From Thiotrichales bacterium 19S3-11 (GTDB lineage: Bacteria > Pseudomonadota > Gammaproteobacteria > Francisellales > Francisellaceae): 64,000 nt of DNA. The translations under genes were made by a program, and so were the position numbers. The notes beneath the pieces are model-generated. The model was not told where the DNA came from and made no database searches. It saw nothing but the letters and a program-made list of their open reading frames with translations. Positions 56,159 through 64,000 of the stretch are shown piece by piece (positions within the stretch are counted from its first letter, which is position 1; the number at the start of each line of letters is the position of its first letter). The stretch covers positions 1-64,000 of the forward strand of contig JAKJJU010000009.1 of the NCBI GenBank assembly GCA_021713295.1, written 5' to 3'.

Positions 56159-57637
56159 TTAACCAGCAACCACCTGATCTGAAGTCGTAGTAATATTCTT
56201 TGATGTCATCAAAGTTTTCAACCATTTACTAATAACATAATAAAAAACTGCAACAACTAATGATATAACCGTTAATATAATAAATGTCTTCATGTACATA
56301 GGATTTGTACGTAGAGCCGATGCATCGGTTAAGGTATCAACATTGCCAATAATTGCATTTGAAATAGGCCCTGATAAATTTATCCCCATTGCAACATTTA
56401 AAAACAAATAACCTGTAAATAAACCTTGATGTTTTGGTTTTCCTAATTCACCCGGCAGTGAATAATTAGTCGAATTAACTCTAATTTCAGATGCCGCAGT
56501 AATAAATAACAATAACGCTGGGAATATTAACTGGACTGTTCCATTTTTATCAGCAAAGTAAATACCAATTGGTATCATCATAAATGCGATAGCCATAATA
56601 CCCAAACCACCAGCGATTGTTTTTTCTGAGCGCTGAATTTGATTTTTAGATCGTTGTTTTTGCAGTGCAATTGCAAAAAACAAGCCAAATATGATTACTC
56701 CTAATGACTCGAACATATTGACTGTACTTTGCTCAAAGTGGAAACCAAAAATACTTAAATTTGTATTATATTTAACAAAATTGGCAATACCTGTAGATTG
56801 AAGTCCTTGCACGAAAGCAAAAATCATAGACGTTGCTGAAAGTATTAAGTAAGCAATAATTTTATTACGATAGTCTGCTTCAGATGAAAATGCCATCAAA
56901 ATCATAAAGATCAATATAAGCGCAAAGGCAATATAAATTAATGCTGCGCCAATATTAGCATGATGCATTAAAAAGACCGAAATAATAAAACAAACAACCA
57001 TGACTAATGGGGCACTAACCCAACGCAAGATGTTTTTACTAAAGTGTGTCGCATAATAAGTCATTTTGTCGTTAACGTAACGCCAAGCTAATGCTAAAAA
57101 TACAGCACAAATGACAAGACATACTGCAGCAGTATAAAACGCTGAGCTGTATTCATTATAACTTTGGAAATATCCACCAATAATAAAACCAATAATAAAA
57201 CCTAAATTCATACAACTATAATTAATTGAAAATGCAATGCGTCGCCGCTCATCGTTCTGTTTAAACAATTGAATTAACATCATATTAACACAGCTTACGT
57301 TAAGGCCACTACCCGTTAAAAATAATGCCATGCCACCTAATATAATATTGGTATCATCCATTGCTATGCCAATAAGACCAAAAATTTGCAGCATTAAACT
57401 CATTGTAAATAAACCACGAAAGCTCATCATGCTTCCGCCTAGTGAACCACCTAAAAAGTGTAAAAGAAAATTTAACGCAAAAAAGCTAGCAACTAAGATA
57501 TTAACTTCATCAACTGGCATGCCTCTCGATTGTAAATATAGATTTAATGTCCCTAAAAGAACAGCAAATCCAACCGTTGAAAATGTTTGAACTGCATTAA
57601 TATATAATACGCCCTTCGGCATAAAACGTTCACTCAT
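56159..57637 (-). CDS. POT/PTR2-type proton-dependent peptide transporter
   Basis: A 492-residue integral membrane protein with about fourteen hydrophobic segments, resembling the proton-dependent oligopeptide transporter family of the MFS. Visible echoes of the family are LNVSCVNMMLIQLFKQNDER followed by RIAFSINYSCMNLGFIIGF (helix 4-5 region), and NSTNYSLPGELGKPKHQGLF near helix 10. The classic ExxERFxYY motif in helix 1 is not seen, so a divergent subgroup or another MFS family is possible. It is placed between tkt and gap, where Francisella has no gene between them as far as I recall. It would import peptides. Confidence 0.65.
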   Translation of the reverse strand: MSERFMPKGVLYINAVQTFSTVGFAVLLGTLNLYLQSRGMPVDEVNILVASFFALNFLLHFLGGSLGGSMMSFRGLFTMSLMLQIFGLIGIAMDDTNIILGGMALFLTGSGLNVSCVNMMLIQLFKQNDERRRIAFSINYSCMNLGFIIGFIIGGYFQSYNEYSSAFYTAAVCLVICAVFLALAWRYVNDKMTYYATHFSKNILRWVSAPLVMVVCFIISVFLMHHANIGAALIYIAFALILIFMILMAFSSEADYRNKIIAYLILSATSMIFAFVQGLQSTGIANFVKYNTNLSIFGFHFEQSTVNMFESLGVIIFGLFFAIALQKQRSKNQIQRSEKTIAGGLGIMAIAFMMIPIGIYFADKNGTVQLIFPALLLFITAASEIRVNSTNYSLPGELGKPKHQGLFTGYLFLNVAMGINLSGPISNAIIGNVDTLTDASALRTNPMYMKTFIILTVISLVVAVFYYVISKWLKTLMTSKNITTTSDQVVAG

Positions 57638-57736
57638 TCAATTGTCTCCATGAAAATATTTTAACTATTTAATATACAAGGCTATATTTCATTAAAATTA
57701 ATGATCAGTCAATCAAAATTAAAGAAAATAGAAAAT

Positions 57737-59764
57737 TTAGACACTCGCGCTTAATGATGATTTACTAGATTTTAATACCTCATAAGCTGATTGTGTAATA
57801 TGCTCTACAGTGAAACCAAATTCTTTAAATAAGGCACTTGCAGGTGCAGACTCACCAAAAGAATGCATGCCAATAACCTTATCGGTTTTACCAACGATGC
57901 CATACCAACTTTCAACCACACCAGCTTCAATTGCAACGATAGGTACGCCTTCAGAAAATACGTCATCTTGATAGTTTTGAGGTTGTCTTTTAAAAATATC
58001 CATACATGGCATTGAGACAACACGTACATTTAAGCCTTCATTGGTTAACTGTTTTTGTGCTTCTAAAGCTAAGACAATTTCTGAGCCGCTTGCAGCAAGG
58101 ATAACATCTGGCTTATGATGGTTACCTCGTAAGATATAACCACCTTTACGTATTTTTTCAGCATCGGTTAGCTGCTCAATAACAGCTGGTAAATTATGGC
58201 GCGATAATGACAAAACTGACGGCGTATTATTCGATTCAATAGCAACCTGCCAAGCTACTGCTGTTTCAAATACATCTGCAGGACGCCATACATTTAAATT
58301 CGGAATCACTCTTAATGAAGCTAGTTGTTCAATTGGTTGATGTGTCGGACCATCTTCACCTAATCCAATTGAATCATGTGTCATTACATAAATAACGGCT
58401 TGCTTCATCAAAGCACTCATACGAATTGCATTTCTGGCATAGTCCGTAAATACTAAAAATGTACCGCCGTATGGACGAAAACCACCATGTAATAGTATAC
58501 CATTCATAATAGCACTCATGCCAAACTCACGTACACCATAGGAAATATAATTACCACTAAAGTCATCATGAGTAATTAATTTTGAATCCTTATGATTTGT
58601 TAAATTTGAACCTGTTAAATCGGCAGAACCGCCCAACAACTCTGGCATAACAGAACCTAAATGATCAAGTGCCATTTGGGATGCTTTACGAGTTGCAACC
58701 GTTTGAGGTTTTTGAATAACCTCAGCTAGCCATTCACGACAAAAGTTTTGCCAGTCTTTAGGTAAATCACCTGAAAGTTGACGATTAAATTCCATCGCAT
58801 CATTAGGATATTCATTAACAAATCGTTGGTAGGTTTGATCCCATTTAGCTTGCTTTTGTTTGCCTTTCTCTTTTTGATCCCATGCTTGATAAATTTCACT
58901 TGGAATTTCAAATGGCGCATAATGCCAATCTAGTTTTTCTCTAACCAGTTTTATCTCATCATCACCTAATGGTGCCCCATGCGATGATTCTTTGCCTGCT
59001 TTATTTGGCGAACCAAAACCAATGGTTGTTCGAGCACAAATCAGTGTTGGTCGCGTTAAATCAGTTTTCGCTTGATTAATCGCTTCAGTGATTGATTGTG
59101 GGTTATGCCCATCAACATCAGAAATCACTTGCCAACCATAAGCACTAAATCGCTCCGGTACACTCTCACTAAACCAATCTTTAACTTCACCATCAATTGA
59201 AATGCCATTATCATCCCAAAATGCGATTAATTTACCCAAACCTAAAGTACCAGCGAGTGAACAAACTTCATGTGAAATACCTTCCATCAAACAACCATCG
59301 CCCATAAATACATAAGTAAAATGATCGATTAGATCTAAGTTGGGTTTATTAAAACGTACACTTAGCACTTTTTCAGCAATAGCCATACCAACTGCATTAG
59401 CAAGCCCTTGCCCCAAAGGGCCTGTTGTTGTTTCAACACCCGCTGTATAACCATACTCGGGATGACCTGGTGTTTTTGAATGTAATTGACGAAAATTTTC
59501 GATTTCAGTTATGGGTAAATCGTAACCGGTTAAGTGTAAAAGTGAATACAACAACATTGAACCATGACCATTTGATAATACAAAACGATCGCGATTAATC
59601 CATTTTGGATCGGTTGGATTATGATTTAAAAAATCTCTCCATAATACTTCAGCGATATCAGCCATACCCATTGGCATCCCAGGATGTCCTGACTTGGCTT
59701 TTTGAACGGCATCTGCACTTAACATACGAATTGCATTAGCTAATACATTTTTTGAAACTGTCAT
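57737..59764 (-). CDS. tkt: Transketolase
   Basis: A 675-residue thiamine-diphosphate enzyme of the pentose phosphate pathway. Marks are [20 protein letters not shown] (catalytic His), [38 protein letters not shown], the ThDP motif [25 protein letters not shown] and [20 protein letters not shown]. The start at 59764 is favoured for GGAA eight bases upstream over the TTG at 59770. It heads the carbon-metabolism cluster. Confidence 0.96.
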   Translation of the reverse strand: MTVSKNVLANAIRMLSADAVQKAKSGHPGMPMGMADIAEVLWRDFLNHNPTDPKWINRDRFVLSNGHGSMLLYSLLHLTGYDLPITEIENFRQLHSKTPGHPEYGYTAGVETTTGPLGQGLANAVGMAIAEKVLSVRFNKPNLDLIDHFTYVFMGDGCLMEGISHEVCSLAGTLGLGKLIAFWDDNGISIDGEVKDWFSESVPERFSAYGWQVISDVDGHNPQSITEAINQAKTDLTRPTLICARTTIGFGSPNKAGKESSHGAPLGDDEIKLVREKLDWHYAPFEIPSEIYQAWDQKEKGKQKQAKWDQTYQRFVNEYPNDAMEFNRQLSGDLPKDWQNFCREWLAEVIQKPQTVATRKASQMALDHLGSVMPELLGGSADLTGSNLTNHKDSKLITHDDFSGNYISYGVREFGMSAIMNGILLHGGFRPYGGTFLVFTDYARNAIRMSALMKQAVIYVMTHDSIGLGEDGPTHQPIEQLASLRVIPNLNVWRPADVFETAVAWQVAIESNNTPSVLSLSRHNLPAVIEQLTDAEKIRKGGYILRGNHHKPDVILAASGSEIVLALEAQKQLTNEGLNVRVVSMPCMDIFKRQPQNYQDDVFSEGVPIVAIEAGVVESWYGIVGKTDKVIGMHSFGESAPASALFKEFGFTVEHITQSAYEVLKSSKSSLSASV

Positions 59765-59879
59765 GATCAATATTCCATGAATTAAAAATTAAAATAGTGA
59801 AACCATTCTAACATTATGCAATTAAAATCGTATAGTTTTTATTTATCTCGCCGAATAAATGGCTTAGTTATTGAACTTT

Positions 59880-60698
59880 TTAGATCTTATTCAAAATACG
59901 ATCAAGCAATTTAGTGGGTAATATACTTTTAAGAAACTTAGCTAAGCGAGTAAATTTTGTAATACTATATCTAGGAGCTGGTTTATTTACCTTAAGAATT
60001 TTTTCAACAACTCTAGCAACTGCAATCGCTTCCTTATTAAAGGGTACTTTTTTATGTTTACCAGCAATAAGTTTCTCATACTGTTGAATGTAAGAAGAAC
60101 CTTCTATTTCTATATTTTTTATTGTTTTCATAGAATTTGCTCTGATATTACTCGTTACTGGACCTGTATTTAAAATAGTCATATAAATATTTGACCCATT
60201 TAATTCCTGCCTCATCGTATCAACCATACCCTCTAATGCATATTTACTGGCATTATATGCACCTCGATATTTAAGCGAGATCAACCCTAAAACAGAACCA
60301 TGTTGAATAATCTTACCATAACCTTGCTTTCTCATAACTTTTAAGGCTATTCGTGTTATATTATGAACAGCAAAAAAATTAGTCTCAAATTGCTCTTTTA
60401 AATACCTTGTTGGAATATCTTCAAGGGCACCTGCTTGAGCAAAACCTGCATTATTAAATACAACATCTAATTTATTGTTTGTTTTTTTTAAAATATCGTT
60501 AAATGCATTCACAATCTGTTCTTGATTATTCACATCAATCAAATAAACATCAAAGCCCTCATTTTTTAGCTTTTCAAGATCATCTGGCGCACGCACCGAT
60601 GCAAATACCTGATGCCCCTTTGATTTCAAATAGTTTGCACAAGCATAACCAATGCCACCATGTGAACAGCCTGTAATTAAAATGGTTTGTTTTTTCAT
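59880..60698 (-). CDS. Short-chain dehydrogenase/reductase
   Basis: A 272-residue classical SDR, NAD(P)-dependent. The nucleotide site is ILITGCSHGGIGYACANYLK (TGxxxGIG), VFNNAGFAQAGAL carries the NNAG motif, and the catalytic pair is YNASKYALEG (Tyr, Lys) with Ser in QHGSVLGL. The C-terminal extension is Lys-rich and hydrophobic (LAKFLKSILPTKLLDRILNK), as in SDRs that associate with membranes, e.g. those acting on lipids or retinoids. It is monocistronic. The substrate is unknown. Confidence 0.85.
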   Translation of the reverse strand: MKKQTILITGCSHGGIGYACANYLKSKGHQVFASVRAPDDLEKLKNEGFDVYLIDVNNQEQIVNAFNDILKKTNNKLDVVFNNAGFAQAGALEDIPTRYLKEQFETNFFAVHNITRIALKVMRKQGYGKIIQHGSVLGLISLKYRGAYNASKYALEGMVDTMRQELNGSNIYMTILNTGPVTSNIRANSMKTIKNIEIEGSSYIQQYEKLIAGKHKKVPFNKEAIAVARVVEKILKVNKPAPRYSITKFTRLAKFLKSILPTKLLDRILNKI

Positions 60699-60916
60699 TT
60701 AGTGATTCCTAATTATTTTGATACTCAAAGGATGAGTTAAAAATTCAAGAATAATCATATTTAATATTAATATGAGACTCAAGCAGTTTAATTTTAAAAA
60801 ATTTTATGCTGCTGAAAATAGTTACTTAAATTATCTATCTACAATAGAATTAACTAGTATAAACTACCTAAGAGCAAGTTTAATATTACAAACGTTATAA
60901 AATTAAAAGGATTGTT

Positions 60917-61351
60917 ATGAATAAACTCTTTACCTATACTAGCTTATATTGTCTTAGTTTACTTCTTGCTAGCCCACACATTTCTTTTGCTGATGATTCA
61001 AACTGTCAAGAACTTAAGACTAAAGAGTTTTCTATTGATCTATCGGCTGGTCAAACTAAATGCGTAGCTTTTCCAAAACGAATCAATACCGTATCTTGTT
61101 CTGTAACCAAATTAAACCCACCTAAAACTGAAGTTAATAAACTATCTATTGAAATTACACAATACTATATAGGTGAAATGGCGGGCATGAGTACTTACTC
61201 ACAAATGATTAAAAAGGTAGGCCAAAAATTTGAATTTGCAGGCTCAAACTCACCCGATACGATGCAGGTAGACTTTGACTTTGAATCTCAATCAGCATCT
61301 AAAATCAAATTGATTGGTTTATCTTGTAAGTACACTACCTTCAGATTTTAA
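60917..61351 (+). CDS. Small secreted protein
   Basis: Not recognised. A 144-residue exported protein with a signal peptide (1-~25, cut near SFA). The mature part has four Cys (NCQELK, TKCVAF, VSCSVTK, LSCKYT), likely two disulfides, and reads as a beta-rich domain. AAGGA precedes the start. Its last five codons (TTFRF) recur as a relic at 62709-62726 downstream of the second peptidase-like gene, so its 3' end was included in that duplication. The convergent peptidase-like gene ends eight bases away. Confidence 0.65.
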   Translation: MNKLFTYTSLYCLSLLLASPHISFADDSNCQELKTKEFSIDLSAGQTKCVAFPKRINTVSCSVTKLNPPKTEVNKLSIEITQYYIGEMAGMSTYSQMIKKVGQKFEFAGSNSPDTMQVDFDFESQSASKIKLIGLSCKYTTFRF

Positions 61352-61359
61352 AGCTTATA

Positions 61360-62361
61360 CTAGGTATTAGATGCATAACTATTCGAAATTATACCTTGCT
61401 GTGCTTTCTGATCAGATTGTAGAAAAAGCATTGCATTGGACTGAAGTTGTTGTTTTTGAGCATATTTAACTTGTTGCGCACCATAGGCAGCACTATTATA
61501 CATTCTGTTTAAATGCTCAGCTCCCACATCTAAAGATAATTGCCCAGTAATAGCTTCATGACAATTAGCTCTAACACAAGAATTTCTATCAAGATTTGTA
61601 CCGCTGTCTCTGAGATTTTTAAAAATAAAATCTGGCATATAAGTGCAAATAGTATAGACATTGTTTTCTATTGTACTATCTCCAATGCTTTTACCATTTC
61701 TAAATAAAACACAACCAGATAACAATGAAACATTAACATCCTGAAAAGCCACCTTAGGCATACTTTCTGAACCATTATAGACCGCAGCTCTATAATTCAC
61801 TTTTGGTTTTGCTAGGCCAGTAACTATTGAGTCACTAAATTTTCCAACATAACCCATAACTTGTACATCTGGTAATAATATACTGAGAACTCTTGCTGGA
61901 GAGCAAATATAATTTTGATGATCTTCACTCATGACTTCAAAGCCTGAATAACAACTATTTAACATAATTGCATCAACTTTAACATTAAGCTTTGCTTCTA
62001 TCTGTTTGATGAGTTTTGCAAAAGCGATAGTATACTCCATCTCACTCTTAGAAGATTTTTCACCAAACAACCATCCAGGTGCACCATGAGCGTTATATGT
62101 AACAACAATACTACGCCCTTTCATGTTTTGGTAAAAGGAACTAATATGATCCAGAAGTTGATCTTCAGTAATATTAGTAAAAATTTTTCTTTTATTAATT
62201 ACTGAGTAACCCTTAGATTCTAAATTGTTTTTAATACCTTCAAATTTTGTTGACTTGTCATTTTCATCATCAAAAATAGAATTAATCACTAATGTGTTAG
62301 GTTTATTTTTACCTTTTAAATCATTTTTTGCTGGAAAAATTAATTCAGGTTTAGTTTTCAT
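61360..62361 (-). CDS. Clan CD (caspase/C11-like) peptidase-like protein, copy 1
   Basis: The 333-residue product carries the signature order of clan CD cysteine peptidases. A strand ending with His-Gly is SIVVTYNAHGAPGWLFG (H92), and a second strand ending in the nucleophile is VDAIMLNSCYSGFEV (C137). These are the pattern of caspases, gingipains, clostripain and CHAT domains. No signal peptide is present, so autoprocessing toxin or translocated effector roles are more likely than a periplasmic enzyme. The C-terminal ~110 residues are Asp/Cys/Gln-rich and unassigned. The start at 62361 lies four bases from a six-G site (62366-62371). It is 80-90% like the copy at 62734. Activity is inferred. 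Confidence 0.6.
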   Translation of the reverse strand: MKTKPELIFPAKNDLKGKNKPNTLVINSIFDDENDKSTKFEGIKNNLESKGYSVINKRKIFTNITEDQLLDHISSFYQNMKGRSIVVTYNAHGAPGWLFGEKSSKSEMEYTIAFAKLIKQIEAKLNVKVDAIMLNSCYSGFEVMSEDHQNYICSPARVLSILLPDVQVMGYVGKFSDSIVTGLAKPKVNYRAAVYNGSESMPKVAFQDVNVSLLSGCVLFRNGKSIGDSTIENNVYTICTYMPDFIFKNLRDSGTNLDRNSCVRANCHEAITGQLSLDVGAEHLNRMYNSAAYGAQQVKYAQKQQLQSNAMLFLQSDQKAQQGIISNSYASNT

Positions 62362-62733
62362 GGCGCCCCCCATAAATATTATAATTAATCAATAAAATCA
62401 ATCATAATATTAAACCAAATATAACCATATATTAAAGATTTTTTATTTAAACTTGAAACAAAAAAAAACAAATCATATTCTTTCAAAATTTATAGTTAAT
62501 CCTGATAATTTTCTTTATTTTATCATCTACTTTCGTGTTTATATATTTTATCATACTGATATATAACAGGTTGGTAATTTTTATTTTTTATTATAACTTA
62601 ATCTTAGCTATATCAATAAAAACCAAACTGTTAAGCAAAGGCAGTGGCTCAACACAACTATGGTTGATTATTTTTGAAATAATAAAAAATATATGCTTAC
62701 TCCTTCCACTACCTTTAGATTTTAAAGCTTATA
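62362..62733. other. Spacer between the duplicated peptidase-like genes
   Basis: This 372-base AT-rich region holds the six-G site of copy 1 (62366-62371) and an upstream stretch (to about 62500) that resembles the region upstream of copy 2. The relic of the secreted gene's 3' end is at 62707-62726. No open frame here is credible. Confidence 0.45.
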
Positions 62734-63723
62734 CTAGATACTAGATGCATAACTATTCGAAATTATACCTTCCTGTGCTTTCTGATCAGATTGTAAAAAA
62801 GGCATTGTATTGGACTGAAGTTGTTTTTGAGCATGTTTAGTTTGTTGCGCACCATAGGCACCATATCCTTTTAAAGGCGCTCCCACATCTAAAGATAACT
62901 GAAAATCAATAGCTTGATGACAATCAGCTCTAACACAAGACTTTCTATCAAGAGTTGTACCGCTGTCTCTGAGATTTTTAAAAATAAAATCTGGCATATC
63001 AGTGCAAATAGTATAGGCATTGTTTTCTATTGTACTATCTCCAATGCTTTTACCATTTCTAAATAAAACACAACCAGATAACAATGAAACATTAACATCC
63101 TGAAAAGCCACCTTAGACGTACTTTCTGAACCATTATAAACCGCAGCTCTATAATTCACTTTCGGTACTGCTAGGCCAGTAACTATTGAGTCACTAAATT
63201 TTCCAACATAACCCATAACTTGTACATCTGGTAATAATATACTAAGAACTCTTGCTGGAGAGCAAATATAATTTTGATGATCTTCACTCATGACTTCAAA
63301 GCCTGAATAACAATTATTTAACATAATTGCATCAACTTTAACATTAAGCTTTGCTTCTATCTGTTTGATGAGTTTTGCAAAAGCGATGGTATACTCCATC
63401 TCACTCTTAGGAGATTTATCTTTACCAAATAACCATCCAGGTACACCATGAGCGTTATATGCAACAACAATACTATCCCCTTTCATGCTTTGGTAAAGGG
63501 GACTAATATGATCCAGAAGTTGATCTTCAGTAATATTAGTAAAAAAATTTTTTTTATTAATTATGGTATAACCACTGTATTCTAAATTACTTTTGATATA
63601 ACTAAACAATACAGCTCTATCCTTCACATCATTAAAAGTAGAACTAACTACTAGTAGTTTAGGTTTGTTTTTACCTTTTAAATTATTTTTTGCTGGAAAA
63701 ATTAATTCATGTTTAGTTTTCAT
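62734..63723 (-). CDS. Clan CD (caspase/C11-like) peptidase-like protein, copy 2
   Basis: The 329-residue paralogue of the preceding gene. The catalytic-like segments are SIVVAYNAHGVPGWLFG (H92) and VDAIMLNNCYSGFEV (C138). The Ser before Cys of copy 1 is Asn here, as in some caspases' variable position. Residues ~60-260 are almost identical between copies, while the first 60 and the last 60 have diverged most. Six Gs (63729-63734) precede the start by five bases. Two expressed copies suggest dose or target diversification. No signal peptide. Confidence 0.6.
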   Translation of the reverse strand: MKTKHELIFPAKNNLKGKNKPKLLVVSSTFNDVKDRAVLFSYIKSNLEYSGYTIINKKNFFTNITEDQLLDHISPLYQSMKGDSIVVAYNAHGVPGWLFGKDKSPKSEMEYTIAFAKLIKQIEAKLNVKVDAIMLNNCYSGFEVMSEDHQNYICSPARVLSILLPDVQVMGYVGKFSDSIVTGLAVPKVNYRAAVYNGSESTSKVAFQDVNVSLLSGCVLFRNGKSIGDSTIENNAYTICTDMPDFIFKNLRDSGTTLDRKSCVRADCHQAIDFQLSLDVGAPLKGYGAYGAQQTKHAQKQLQSNTMPFLQSDQKAQEGIISNSYASSI

Positions 63724-64000
63724 TATATCCCCCCATAATCATACCCATTCCATAAAATTTATCATGATAGTACGATAAAAAAATCAGATATTAAAGATTT
63801 TATTATTTAATTTTGAAATATAAAAAACAAAGCATATTCTTTTAAATTTCATGGTCAATGCTGAATGGAGTGTTTTACTACATATAGAATTGATTATTTA
63901 TGAAATAAAAAATCTTTTGTTTAGAAGACCTATAATATGTTGCAGCCATTGTTTGATTTTTCATTCTTACGTTGATTCTCACATTGCTCAGTATTAAACA

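Noticed and set aside
62535-62744. 69-codon hydrophobic frame between the peptidase-like genes
   Set aside because: Low-complexity AT-rich spacer read as Ile/Phe/Leu/Tyr; its end only overlaps the duplicated relic.
63724-64000. Possible frame entering from the right edge on the minus strand
   Set aside because: Two overlapping frames stay open for 20-40 codons but neither shows a recognisable motif, so no gene is called.

Overview
The window is AT-rich DNA (roughly one third G+C by eye) from a gammaproteobacterium. Housekeeping gene content and order (aroQ-accB-accC; tkt ... gap-pgk-pyk-fba) recall Francisella and its relatives (Francisellales/Fastidiosibacteraceae). The accessory genes look like the effector repertoire of a bacterium living inside eukaryotic cells. 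The lineage is my inference from gene order and composition; no database was searched.

Layout. 1-900: a truncated Na+:alanine symporter gene at a rearrangement edge. 970-3980: a tandem family of small, unrecognised proteins built on one ~90-residue module, with one broken copy. 4100-6540: a periplasmic phosphatase-like protein, a Bcr/CflA drug exporter and a divergent PadR regulator with an obvious operator. 6632-8300: tRNA-Thr(CGT) followed by a scar holding scraps of a phage tail protein, a tyrosine recombinase and ankyrin genes. 8400-17250: an island of putative effectors: a protein ending in a CaaX box, two transglutaminase-like proteins, a HAD-domain protein, a 1190-residue helical-repeat protein and an orphan. 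It ends at a 66-bp direct repeat and a decayed GNAT gene.

17640-27344: a phenylalanine/tyrosine degradation locus with an acyl-CoA synthetase, an amino acid dehydrogenase, a DUF4286-type protein, hpd, maiA, hmgA, fahA and an aromatic amino acid permease. Together they would import tyrosine and turn it into fumarate and acetoacetate. 27346-32996: five glycosyltransferases, probably for a surface glycolipid. 33086-44069: a secreted GH16 glucanase, then core genes (rmuC, glyQ, cvpA, aroQ, accBC, prmA, dusB, purH, glk). 44078-46003: a eukaryotic-type protein kinase. 46270-49216: three secreted paralogues, with a fourth inside the glycolytic cluster, then a secreted nuclease. 50404-59764: fba, pyk, pgk, gap, a POT-family transporter and tkt. 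59880-63723: an SDR, a small secreted protein and a duplicated pair with a clan CD (caspase-like) His/Cys signature.

The most striking cross-cutting signal is the ribosome-binding site. Almost every accessory/effector-like gene starts behind a run of G (G4-G9 or GGGTGGGG), while housekeeping genes use ordinary AGGAG-type sites. This links genes scattered over the window into one class and suggests shared translational control or phase variation.
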